5,708 nt of DNA from an uncultured Pseudomonadota bacterium (GTDB taxonomy: Bacteria > Pseudomonadota > Alphaproteobacteria > Rs-D84). The stretch spans positions 1 to 5,708 of the forward strand of contig CAMVAB010000054.1 in NCBI GenBank assembly GCA_947165335.1, written 5' to 3'. This document shows, piece after piece, positions 1 through 5,692 of this stretch. The position numbers and the translations under genes are program-made. The first letter of the stretch is position 1. Each line of letters opens with the position of its first letter. The notes below the pieces were generated by a model, which did no database searches, had not been told where the DNA came from, and was given only the letters and a program-made list of their open reading frames with translations.

Positions 1-1
1 T

Positions 2-20
2 AACCGCCAATTTGGTGGTT
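2..20 (-). terminator. Hairpin at the end of the S41 peptidase fragment
   Basis: Inverted repeat AACCGCC (2-8) / GGTGGTT (14-20) with a 5-nt loop and one G-T wobble. The TAA stop of the S41 fragment (19-21) overlaps its right arm, the usual place for an intrinsic terminator of a minus-strand gene. The U-tract that would confirm it lies beyond the left edge of the window. Confidence 0.45.
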
Positions 21-384
21 ATTTTATAATATCATTTTGCAACGGCTTTTTGATATTACCACAATCAATTTGCGCAAGTGCCACATCCATTGCGTTGGTG
101 CCATCTTGCCAGTTTATCTGTGGTTTATAACCCTGTAATTCAAAATTATCATACTCAAGTATCCGGTAATTAGCACCAACCGCTACATAAAGTTTACTAT
201 GTGGCAAGAATCCGTGCACCATGTTGCCATACACCTCCATGCCACGTGAATTATCGCCGATGACTGTGACCATAGGATGATGAACCATGCGTAACAAGAA
301 CATTTCTGCGCTGGATCCAGTATGTTCATCAGTAAGAATAAATATTGGTTTTATATATGTGTAAAATGAAACATTTGAGCATTT
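19..384 (-). pseudogene. S41 family peptidase, C-terminal fragment (5' truncated)
   Basis: C-terminal part of a tail-specific (C-terminal-processing) serine protease of family S41. The frame is open upstream of the first ATG (301-303) and encodes PIFILTDEHTGSSAE just before it (304-348), matching the family's catalytic-serine block; the presumed nucleophile is the first Ser of GSSAE (codon 313-315). Downstream, VTVIGDNSRG matches the Gly-rich segment that usually follows. An initiation at ATG 303 would exclude the catalytic serine, so the 94-codon ATG-initiated ORF is not a credible independent gene. S41 proteins usually run to 350 residues or more, and only about 120 codons are present. Going upstream, recognisable homology fades around 350-375 and the frame then runs into the terminator of the neighbouring operon, with no start codon, Shine-Dalgarno sequence or PDZ/N-terminal region. 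Likely a remnant cut off when the operon to its right arrived. Family call confident; exact breakpoint uncertain. Confidence 0.72.
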
Positions 385-409
385 AAAAAGGTGCCGATTG
401 GCACCTTTT
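385..409 (-). terminator. Intrinsic terminator of the five-gene operon
   Basis: On the minus strand GGTGCC (395-390 on the opposite arm) and GGCACC (400-405) form a perfect 6-bp GC-rich stem with a 4-nt loop, extended by flanking A/T pairs to 10 bp and followed by a run of five T (complement of 385-389). It begins about 5 nt after the TAA stop (414-416) of the ankyrin/FtsK-like gene. Because of the flanking A and T runs it could also work on the plus strand. Confidence 0.88.
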
Positions 410-413
410 ATCT

Positions 414-1814
414 TTACATCTTTTCCATCTTGATATGCACAGGTTGAATGTCATTTACAAAGGGCGATGTGAACAACATTTCATCCAATTCTAATTCCGT
501 AGCATTTGGGAATCCCGTATATTTTTTGCTTTCTGCCGCTGTTGCAGTATGGAATGTTATAATGGATTGGAAGTTTGCACGTATAACACTTGATAATTTA
601 CCACGTGCCACAGCGATTAAATACACACCAACATCTTTACCGGAAAAAGCAATATTTTGCAACTCGCCAATTGCCGTTTTATTCGTAATTTGTGATAAAT
701 CATCAATCCAGCATATAATTGGCAATTCATCTTTTAATTTACCTTTTGATAATTTTTTACGTCTATCAACTTCACTGCTTAAATCAACAATCGCATTAAC
801 CGCATCTTTTGTATTGTTAATAGTTGTGGTCTGTTTGAAATATTTATCCATACCTGTTGTAAAGGCACGATTTGGTTCCGTTACAATGTTTATTTGTTTC
901 GCATCTGTCGGTTTAAACTTTTCTTGCAGTGATGCCGCAAAATTATTAAATAACACTATTGTTTCTGCTTCGGTATCACCAGGATTTACCAATAATGGTG
1001 CAATAGTGGCCAAATCATAAACCATCGGTTTCATTTCTTTTTCAGACATTGGCACAAAACAATCTCTCCTTGAATCTGGAAAATTCCAAGAACTGATTTG
1101 CCAGCCAAACGCCAATGGCATCTTGTGTTCTTTGGTTTTGAATGCACGTGTTAAATAAATGGTTCTGCTTGGTAAATTCGTGCTAATATCTTTAAACAAT
1201 CGCAGATAAGCATCCATGGCATCATTCAAAAACTTGATAAAATTCTTGTATCTGACCAGATGTGCGTTATCCAGTTTTTTCACACCATTATCAATTGAAT
1301 GTAATAAAGCCTGTTCAAAATATTCTAATTCCAGTTGCATACCCAACATACTGTCTTGGAATTTTGCACCATGACCAACCAACAGCCACGCAATCTTCAA
1401 GTGTTCTGGTCGACTAACCATTGTTTTATTGGTGTCATCTTGGTTCAAAAACAGCAATGCATAATGCAATGTATTTTGCTTTTCTTTATCTAATGCGTTC
1501 ACATCCATTTTTATAGAATCAAGCAGGTATTCAACCAAATCACATATACCTTCGGATGATGCGTAATGCAGAGCAGTTGCGCCTGTTTGGTTGTCTATAT
1601 TAGCTGGGTCAAAGCCGTATTTTATCAGTGTTTTGATAATATCAATATTTCTTGTAAATATTGCATAATACAGAGCATCACGACCTTCAGCGTCTTTTTG
1701 CAAAACGATTTTTTTCGGGGTAGCTTTTAAATACAATTTTACCGCTTTTAAATCTTCTGATTCAACCAATTCTCGCAAGGTTTGATTCTCGGCTTGCTTA
1801 ATTTGTTTTTTCAT
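414..1814 (-). CDS. Ankyrin-repeat protein fused to a degenerate FtsK/SpoIIIE-like motor domain
   Basis: A 466-aa protein and the last gene of the operon. Residues about 12-152 contain roughly four ankyrin-type repeats (for example GATALHYASSEG at 78-89 and NTLHYALLF at 114-122), which normally mediate protein-protein contact. Residues about 232-464 follow the order of an FtsK/SpoIIIE DNA-translocase core: MPLAFGWQIS (232-241, compare FtsK lplvLGkdIs), DLATIAPLLV (267-276, compare DLAkmPHLLi), a P-loop position, EVDRR (348-352), LPIICWIDDL (364-373, Walker B region), GVYLIAVAR (396-404, compare GIHLvlATQRP), IRANFQSIITF (411-421, compare IKANiPsRIaF) and ELDEMLF (442-448, compare GRGDMLF). 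The Walker A segment is NPGDTEAETI (277-286): the glycines and the essential Lys are gone (Glu284 in the Lys place), while the Walker B acidic pair Asp371-Asp372 remains. The ATQR sensor is also lost. ATP-driven translocation is therefore unlikely; a structural, nucleotide-sensing or decoy role is inferred. The ATG start (1812-1814) follows AAGGAG with 7-nt spacing, and that SD overlaps the upstream gene's stop. No signal peptide or membrane segment is visible, unlike full-length FtsK. Confidence 0.82.
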   Translation of the reverse strand: MKKQIKQAENQTLRELVESEDLKAVKLYLKATPKKIVLQKDAEGRDALYYAIFTRNIDIIKTLIKYGFDPANIDNQTGATALHYASSEGICDLVEYLLDSIKMDVNALDKEKQNTLHYALLFLNQDDTNKTMVSRPEHLKIAWLLVGHGAKFQDSMLGMQLELEYFEQALLHSIDNGVKKLDNAHLVRYKNFIKFLNDAMDAYLRLFKDISTNLPSRTIYLTRAFKTKEHKMPLAFGWQISSWNFPDSRRDCFVPMSEKEMKPMVYDLATIAPLLVNPGDTEAETIVLFNNFAASLQEKFKPTDAKQINIVTEPNRAFTTGMDKYFKQTTTINNTKDAVNAIVDLSSEVDRRKKLSKGKLKDELPIICWIDDLSQITNKTAIGELQNIAFSGKDVGVYLIAVARGKLSSVIRANFQSIITFHTATAAESKKYTGFPNATELELDEMLFTSPFVNDIQPVHIKMEKM

Positions 1815-1818
1815 TTTG

Positions 1819-2781
1819 CTACTCCTTTATGTTTTTTGTAAAAATCTTTTTAAATTCGGCCGGCGTTAACATGTTGTCGTCATATAATCCATACCCCATA
1901 AATCTTGAAGTGGCGATACGAAAATCTACACCATCTGGTACATTTACATTATCAATTTGTTTTAATAATGCTTCCCTGGCTTGATTGCAATTTACTGGCA
2001 CCACAATCATTTGTGTTTTTGTTCGGTCTATTTTAAAGGGCTCTAAAGTTGCAACATCATTAACACCAGGTACAGAAATTAAATATAATTTACACATCTG
2101 GGCAATCGCTTTTTCAATATCATTAAAATCTTTATCATTTAGTTGTGGAAAGTCGATTGTGTCTACGGAATCTTTACCGGCGTTAAACTCGATAAAAGCC
2201 AACCCCAATGGTGCATTTTGATTTGTTTTTATAGTCTCTGGCCAGTGTATAGCAACCGCTTTAAGTTTTTCTGTGTTTTGATTATCTGGTTGTGTGTGCT
2301 CCACATCAATAATAAAATAATCTGAGGAATTAAATTCTGCATACCCGTTATTTTCCATAACTACGCGATGCAAAATATCTTCTTTTTGACATTCTTTTTG
2401 GATATCATAAGTAACAGGACCGGTCAATGCTGGACTGTTATCCAGACTGATGGCAATGTCTTCCAGTATTTCGAACCATAATTTATCTGATTTTAATTTA
2501 TACAGACGTTTTGCAAGATGGTTTGGTGATGAAATGTATTTTTCAAAATCTGAATCGAGTCTGTCCCCACATAATGTGTAAGCATACGTTGTCAGCCAAA
2601 ATATATCTTGGGCATCAGTTTCATAAATTTCCATAGCCGGGATGCCTCTGTAATAAAGTGTCACATGGTCGCCACATAAATTTAATTTAAATTTCGGTCT
2701 GCCTGCTAACCATCTTACTATTCCATCTAAATCACCATCCAGAAAACGATTAAAGAAATTATCGGACAAGGCTTTTATCAT
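1819..2781 (-). CDS. Conserved-looking protein of unknown function, possibly a degenerate PD-(D/E)XK fold
   Basis: A 320-aa soluble protein whose family I cannot name. Residues 1-55 form a small N-terminal region ending in VTLYYRGIPAMEIYE (40-54), a strand-rich pattern I associate with uncharacterised bacterial proteins. The centre reads DYFIIDVEH (154-162), then KLKAVAIHWP (172-181) and LAFIEFNAG (194-202). That spacing of D-x-E, strand, then an E-x-K-like strand resembles a PD-(D/E)XK nuclease core, but the usual Asp would be Lys174 and the motif Lys would be Asn200, so a catalytic role looks doubtful. This comparison rests on memory of related patterns and is tentative. The gene starts 1 nt after the metallo-beta-lactamase gene (TAACATG) with AAGGA about 8 nt upstream, inside that gene's end, and its last codons AAG GAG TAG form the SD of the ankyrin gene. 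Translational coupling on both sides argues that it works with its neighbours. No signal peptide or membrane helix. Confidence 0.75.
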   Translation of the reverse strand: MIKALSDNFFNRFLDGDLDGIVRWLAGRPKFKLNLCGDHVTLYYRGIPAMEIYETDAQDIFWLTTYAYTLCGDRLDSDFEKYISSPNHLAKRLYKLKSDKLWFEILEDIAISLDNSPALTGPVTYDIQKECQKEDILHRVVMENNGYAEFNSSDYFIIDVEHTQPDNQNTEKLKAVAIHWPETIKTNQNAPLGLAFIEFNAGKDSVDTIDFPQLNDKDFNDIEKAIAQMCKLYLISVPGVNDVATLEPFKIDRTKTQMIVVPVNCNQAREALLKQIDNVNVPDGVDFRIATSRFMGYGLYDDNMLTPAEFKKIFTKNIKE

Positions 2782-2782
2782 G

Positions 2783-4027
2783 TTACAGTTCCTTTTTTTC
2801 GTTATCGTTTAAAACCAACGTTGATACCCCGAACACCTTTTCAAAATCGTTTTTGCATTCAGTATGAATTGGAATAATTTGATATGGATTGATACGTTTC
2901 ACAAATTCTTGTAAATCAGCAACATCTGCATGACCAGAAGTATGAATTTCTATCAAATGGTCTTTGTGTTTATCCCAGGTATGTTGGCGTGTCAAATATC
3001 CATGCCACATAGAATAAATGAAATCATAATCTGTTACAGAATTTTCTATTAACCAATCTGCCAAAGCCCAATTGTATCTGATGATAAACTTTTCTGGACT
3101 TGCTTTTATTTCTTTCTTGGTTATCTTTTTTGCCACATGAAGATAGAAAGTGCCATCATCTATCATTTTATTTGCCATATTTTGATTCATGCCATAATAC
3201 ACACGAACACATGATAATTTGTCTGTATCAGGCACAGAGTCAAAGGAATCGTGAAACAAATCCAATGTCGCCGCTGTATAAGGATCAATCACAAATGTGC
3301 GCCCCGTTGCGCGACATGCCTTGATAACAGATACCAATCTGTCCAGATTTTGCGATGATAAACTTATCCATGCAAGTTTGTTTGAATCGCGTAAAACGTC
3401 CGTTATGGCATTACATACAGATTCTTCGGTTGGATATTTTTCATGTGTTTCTGCACGTGACAAACGTGTACCTTCCATTATCAAATAATCCGGATTTTTC
3501 GCTTTGTCTGCCAAAGTCCAAGATTTCCATCTTTGATTTGAATGAAATCTGATATCGCCAGTATAAACGACACGTTTATCCCCATCAGTGATTTCATAGG
3601 CAGATGCCGCCGGCGCATGATCCACAGGACGTGCTGTCACTATTAAATCACCAATCTGAACACTTTCGTCAGGGGCTATTTCCCGTATATCCAGATGCGA
3701 CACATCAAAATCACCCGGCAACAATGGGTTAATTTTTATCAATAAATCATGCAGTGTCTTGGACATGTAAACCGGGATTTTTGGATTTATCAGTGGTAAC
3801 AATCCGAAGTGATCCGGATGATTATGGCTTATAAAAATCGCATCTACTGTTGGGGCTTCATCGGCATATAAACCAGGACACGGAATTTTATAATGACTTA
3901 AATCCAACTTTTCTTCCATGGATGACAAAGGCGTTCCAACATCCATCAAAATCCTTGTGTTTAGTGTTGATAATTCAACACAATTTCCGCCGATTTCATT
4001 TGTTCCACGATATATGCAGATTTTCAT
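2783..4027 (-). CDS. Beta-CASP metallo-beta-lactamase nuclease, RNase J-like
   Basis: A 414-aa zinc-dependent hydrolase of the metallo-beta-lactamase superfamily, beta-CASP branch (RNase J, CPSF73, Artemis). With the ATG at 4027 as residue 1, the visible metal ligands are SHNHPDH (H68, H70, D72, H73), VDHAPA (H137) and YTGDIRFH (D158). The beta-CASP motifs follow: MEGT (Glu about 185) as motif A, HTSGHAD (H362, H366) as motif B and IIPIHTE (H388) as motif C. His at motif C is typical of RNA-acting members, whereas DNA-acting Artemis/Pso2 proteins usually have Val, so endo- or exoribonuclease activity is inferred. It lacks the roughly 100-residue C-terminal domain of housekeeping RNase J (about 550 aa). 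An in-frame GTG four codons upstream (4037-4039) is possible, but ATG 4027 is preferred because GTGAGAAAG supplies an SD-like GAGAAAG just before it and nothing comparable precedes the GTG. It lies 14 nt after the Cys-rich gene and 1 nt before the next gene. Confidence 0.92.
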   Translation of the reverse strand: MKICIYRGTNEIGGNCVELSTLNTRILMDVGTPLSSMEEKLDLSHYKIPCPGLYADEAPTVDAIFISHNHPDHFGLLPLINPKIPVYMSKTLHDLLIKINPLLPGDFDVSHLDIREIAPDESVQIGDLIVTARPVDHAPAASAYEITDGDKRVVYTGDIRFHSNQRWKSWTLADKAKNPDYLIMEGTRLSRAETHEKYPTEESVCNAITDVLRDSNKLAWISLSSQNLDRLVSVIKACRATGRTFVIDPYTAATLDLFHDSFDSVPDTDKLSCVRVYYGMNQNMANKMIDDGTFYLHVAKKITKKEIKASPEKFIIRYNWALADWLIENSVTDYDFIYSMWHGYLTRQHTWDKHKDHLIEIHTSGHADVADLQEFVKRINPYQIIPIHTECKNDFEKVFGVSTLVLNDNEKKEL

Positions 4028-4041
4028 AATCTTTCTCACTT

Positions 4042-4248
4042 TTATTGCAAAATATGTTTAAAATTACCACATCTGTCTCCAGCTTTTCTTTTAGCACCCA
4101 AGCATTTCCCACACACGGCTTGGGTTGAAGACGGTGGAATAAGAACACATGTACCATTTGGTTGTATTTCACGTGGCCCGCTCCAAAACACACAGGTCGC
4201 ACAACAACGCCAATTTTTATTTACAGGTGTATGACATATAGATGACAT
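4042..4248 (-). CDS. Small cysteine-rich, zinc-finger-like protein
   Basis: A 68-aa protein with eight cysteines (residues 5, 15, 16, 19, 34, 46, 49 and 60). Two C-x2-C knuckles, Cys16-x2-Cys19 and Cys46-x2-Cys49, suggest a tetrahedral Zn site; Cys34 and Cys60 could complete a second one. The core reads NWRCCATCVFWSG (12-24) and later VCGKCLGAK (45-53). I have an impression of similar short proteins annotated as hypothetical in other bacteria but cannot name a family. The context makes a gene very likely: it starts 1 nt after the nuclease gene (GAGGAGAATTAAAATG), with the SD AGGAG 7 nt before ATG and inside the preceding gene, and the next gene follows within 14 nt. The C-terminal part is basic (KRKAGDR). 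A nucleic-acid-binding or adaptor role is inferred only from size, Cys pattern and nuclease neighbours. An overlapping frame of equal length (3996-4202) lacks an SD and is judged spurious. Confidence 0.8.
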   Translation of the reverse strand: MSSICHTPVNKNWRCCATCVFWSGPREIQPNGTCVLIPPSSTQAVCGKCLGAKRKAGDRCGNFKHILQ

Positions 4249-4249
4249 T

Positions 4250-4969
4250 TTAATTCTCCTCAGTTACATCATAGGTTGATTTTATTGTTAACATTTTGAT
4301 GCCTAATTTTTTCATCAATTTGTTCACATTTTTTGATTCTGACATAAATTGACAGTGTTGCTTCCCGTTTTTAAATACCAATATTGCTGGAATAATTTTG
4401 GATTTTTCGGACAGCTTAAAATTATCTAAAAACTGATGATGTTGTAATTGTTTAAAATATGTATAAATTTCCAACACACATCTTAATATTGATTCCGTAT
4501 TGTCTTCACGTTTTAACTCAAGCAAATACACAGTATCTTTTGTTTCAGAAACCAGATCTATTTTTCCGACATTTTTGTCTGATTGTTTTCCTTTTAAAGG
4601 TACCTGATAATCAAAAACTTTTCCGATCGTGGCATAGGTTTGGTTAAACATATCTTTTGCAATCCATTCTTCAACACGTGATGTTTTTTTTGCACCTGGA
4701 CAATTACCCTGATGACTTGGAATCTTATAAGATTTTTTGCGAATAACCTTACTTATTTTATTTAATACATTGTTACCGGCTTCAATATCTTTCAATAATA
4801 TTTCCGCAATAATTTCAGAATAAGGTCTTTTGTGGCCTTTTTCACCATCGGAGGCATTGCCTGTATAACCAACAAACTCTTGTTGATACAATTTTGCAAT
4901 ATTATCTTCGGTCAAAAATTTTTCAACTTTGGCACGTATTTCTTTTTCGGTATAGTTTTGTCTACGCAT
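4250..4969 (-). CDS. PD-(D/E)XK-type nuclease, first gene of the operon
   Basis: A 239-aa protein with a recognisable restriction-endonuclease-like core in its C-terminal half. Glu100/Glu101 (RVEEWIAKDMF) lie on the first helix, GKIDLV (135-140) gives the metal-binding Asp138, and YLLELKRED (148-156) gives the E-x-K pair Glu151/Lys153. A helix containing Arg163, Glu167 and Tyr169 (ILRCVLEIYTY, 161-171) follows, as is common after the catalytic strand. All expected catalytic positions are intact, so Mg-dependent DNA (or less often RNA) cleavage is inferred; the target is unknown. The N-terminal 95 residues are helical and basic (KVIRKKSYK, 74-82), with a GNCPGAKK stretch (88-95), and could bind nucleic acid. 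The start is well supported: AAGGAG lies 10 nt before the ATG. It sits directly downstream of a structured RNA and its terminator-like hairpin, and its stop is 1 nt from the next ATG. No signal peptide or membrane segment. Fold call fairly confident; specific function unknown. Confidence 0.82.
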   Translation of the reverse strand: MRRQNYTEKEIRAKVEKFLTEDNIAKLYQQEFVGYTGNASDGEKGHKRPYSEIIAEILLKDIEAGNNVLNKISKVIRKKSYKIPSHQGNCPGAKKTSRVEEWIAKDMFNQTYATIGKVFDYQVPLKGKQSDKNVGKIDLVSETKDTVYLLELKREDNTESILRCVLEIYTYFKQLQHHQFLDNFKLSEKSKIIPAILVFKNGKQHCQFMSESKNVNKLMKKLGIKMLTIKSTYDVTEEN

Positions 4970-4990
4970 GATTTTATAACTCCTTTGTTA

Positions 4991-5022
4991 TACAAGAAAC
5001 CACCGATACCAAAGTTCGGTGG
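4991..5022 (-). terminator. Terminator/attenuator-like hairpin between structured RNA and operon
   Basis: Perfect 7-bp stem CCACCGA (5000-5006) / TCGGTGG (5016-5022) with a 9-nt loop, followed on the minus strand by TTTCTTGTA. The T-tract is short and interrupted, so termination may be partial. It sits at the 3' end of the self-complementary RNA and just upstream of the SD of the nuclease gene, which fits either the end of a separate ncRNA or an attenuator letting a fraction of transcripts into the operon. Confidence 0.6.
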
Positions 5023-5235
5023 CCAGGGAGTTCTCAAATCATAATGTGTGAATGATTTCGCGGCTTTCGGGTTGCCCCTGTTGTATGGCACACGACTTTT
5101 CGACCATAAGCCAGGGATATAACGGTGCAGGAAACACCATTACACCAGATTCCGATGCTTGACTGCACCGTACACATTATGGGCTTGAGATAGCCCCGAA
5201 ACCACATCCCTGTGGAATCATTGATACTGTAGTCC
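4991..5235 (-). ncRNA. Putative structured RNA (about 240 nt), stand-alone ncRNA or operon leader
   Basis: No reading frame here is protein-like, but the sequence is rich in long-range complementarity. Helix 1: ACACATTATG (5172-5181) with CATAATGTGT (5040-5049), 10 bp perfect, extended outward by TTGAGA (5185-5190) / TCTCAA (5032-5037) and TCCCTG (5207-5212) / CAGGGA (5024-5029). Nested inside are CGGTGCA (5123-5129) / TGCACCG (5164-5170), 7 bp perfect, and CCCTG (5076-5080) / CAGGG (5112-5116) continued by TATGG (5084-5088) / CCATA (5104-5108). Together these give a multi-branched fold closed by a basal helix. The minus strand is chosen because a promoter-like element precedes it and a terminator-like hairpin with a T-rich tail ends it. 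It does not match what I know of tmRNA, RNase P RNA, 6S RNA, SRP RNA or group I/II introns. Position directly before the nuclease operon suggests a functional link: guide, substrate, antitoxin-like RNA or cis-regulator. Confidence 0.62.
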
Positions 5236-5259
5236 TATAACGGAATTAAATCAAGTCAA
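5234..5259 (-). promoter_or_regulatory. Possible promoter for the structured RNA and operon
   Basis: Minus strand TTGACT (5254-5259) followed after 14 nt by TATAGG (5234-5239). The spacing is short for a canonical sigma-70 promoter but fits the shorter spacers known from alphaproteobacteria such as Caulobacter. An alternative pairing is TTGATT (5248-5253) with TACAGT (5226-5231), 16-nt spacer. Either would start transcription shortly before or just inside the first hairpin of the RNA. No other convincing promoter lies between the DUF2924 terminator and the operon. Confidence 0.4.
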
Positions 5260-5280
5260 TTAAGCAAGTAAATCCAAGAA

Positions 5281-5315
5281 AAACAAAAAATACAGCGATA
5301 AAATCACTGTATTTT
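5281..5315 (-). terminator. Intrinsic terminator after the DUF2924-like gene
   Basis: Inverted repeat AAAATACAG (5287-5295) / CTGTATTTT (5307-5315), 9 bp perfect with an 11-nt loop, followed on the minus strand by a T-rich run (TTTGTTTTT, from 5281-5289). It starts about 17 nt after the stop of the 60-codon gene and separates that gene's transcript from the structured RNA. Confidence 0.75.
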
Positions 5316-5332
5316 ATATGTTGCTGATTTGG

Positions 5333-5515
5333 TTATTTTTTATTATTGAATCCGAAAAAATCGTAACCACTGACTTTGTGGCCGCAGATAAGGGTCGCGA
5401 TTGCGGATAGCGTTTTGTACATCGTTCCTGAATATTCGAATTGATCGGGGGTGACAACGGTTACAACGTGTTCGGTACCCTTAAATTTTTTTGATAATCG
5501 CGTTCCTGGTTTCAT
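5333..5515 (-). CDS. Short DUF2924-type protein, possibly N-terminally truncated
   Basis: A 60-aa protein matching the C-terminal domain of DUF2924 proteins: MKPGTRLSKKFKG (1-13; family LkPGTRLvReWqG), a VTVV strand, FEYSGTMYKTLSAIA (26-40; compare fey.Gr.yrSLsaIA) and SGYDFFGF (49-56; compare wsGp.FFGL). DUF2924 proteins of phages and alphaproteobacterial genomes are usually about 130-160 aa with an additional N-terminal helical domain and often sit beside site-specific recombinases. Here the ATG falls exactly at the start of the conserved domain and no Shine-Dalgarno sequence precedes it (upstream: CCAAATATCATATG). The frame stays open to the window edge, but the residues upstream do not resemble the family. 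It is either a minimal stand-alone domain or a remnant of a longer gene. The dedicated terminator downstream favours an expressed unit. Molecular function unknown. Confidence 0.68.
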   Translation of the reverse strand: MKPGTRLSKKFKGTEHVVTVVTPDQFEYSGTMYKTLSAIATLICGHKVSGYDFFGFNNKK

Positions 5516-5664
5516 ATGATATTTGGTGTTATTGGCATTCGGATGGAAATATAAAAAGCAATACGAAGCCGGTGTTCCGGTTGACCGAATTAAACGTACA
5601 GAACATCGTGCCGACAGAACGGTGTAAAAAAGGGGGGTGATGGCTACACCAGAGTCAATGCATG

Positions 5665-5692
5665 AAAAATCCCGCAGAACCGCGGGCTTTTT
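5665..5692. terminator. Bidirectional intrinsic terminator
   Basis: CCCGC (5671-5675) / GCGGG (5682-5686) with loop AGAACC, preceded by AAAAA (5665-5669) and followed by TTTTT (5688-5692). The hairpin has a T-run in either reading direction, so it could end a plus-strand transcript from the left or a minus-strand transcript entering from beyond the right edge. Confidence 0.65.

Noticed and set aside
448..1020. 190-codon plus-strand open frame
   Set aside because: It lies antisense inside the ankyrin/FtsK-like gene, whose minus-strand protein shows clear domain landmarks; the plus-strand translation shows no recognisable motif.
3996..4202. 68-codon minus-strand frame overlapping the Cys-rich and beta-CASP genes
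   Set aside because: It has no SD, overlaps two better supported genes in another frame, and its product lacks the ordered Cys pattern.
4991..5235. Possible group I intron, tmRNA, 6S RNA or RNase P RNA
   Set aside because: GGGCAACCC and GACTA-like fragments recall group I intron cores, but they are in the wrong order and P7-like pairing is missing. No tmRNA tag, no RNase P signature and no 6S-type central bubble could be identified.
340..5330. Direct repeats or attachment sites flanking the cassette
   Set aside because: The only shared sequence I found between the flanks is a short AT-rich TTTTATAT at about 348 and 5312, too short and low-complexity to count as target-site duplication.
5523..5627. 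Short plus-strand frame of about 34 codons ending at TAA 5625-5627
   Set aside because: It begins with TTG/GTG without an SD, matches no known protein, and overlaps the upstream region of the minus-strand DUF2924 gene. Possibly a gene remnant but not supportable.
5636..5650. tRNA-3'-end-like GGCTACACCA
   Set aside because: No T-loop (GTTCGAnnC) or anticodon arm precedes it, and no matching 5' acceptor strand is visible.
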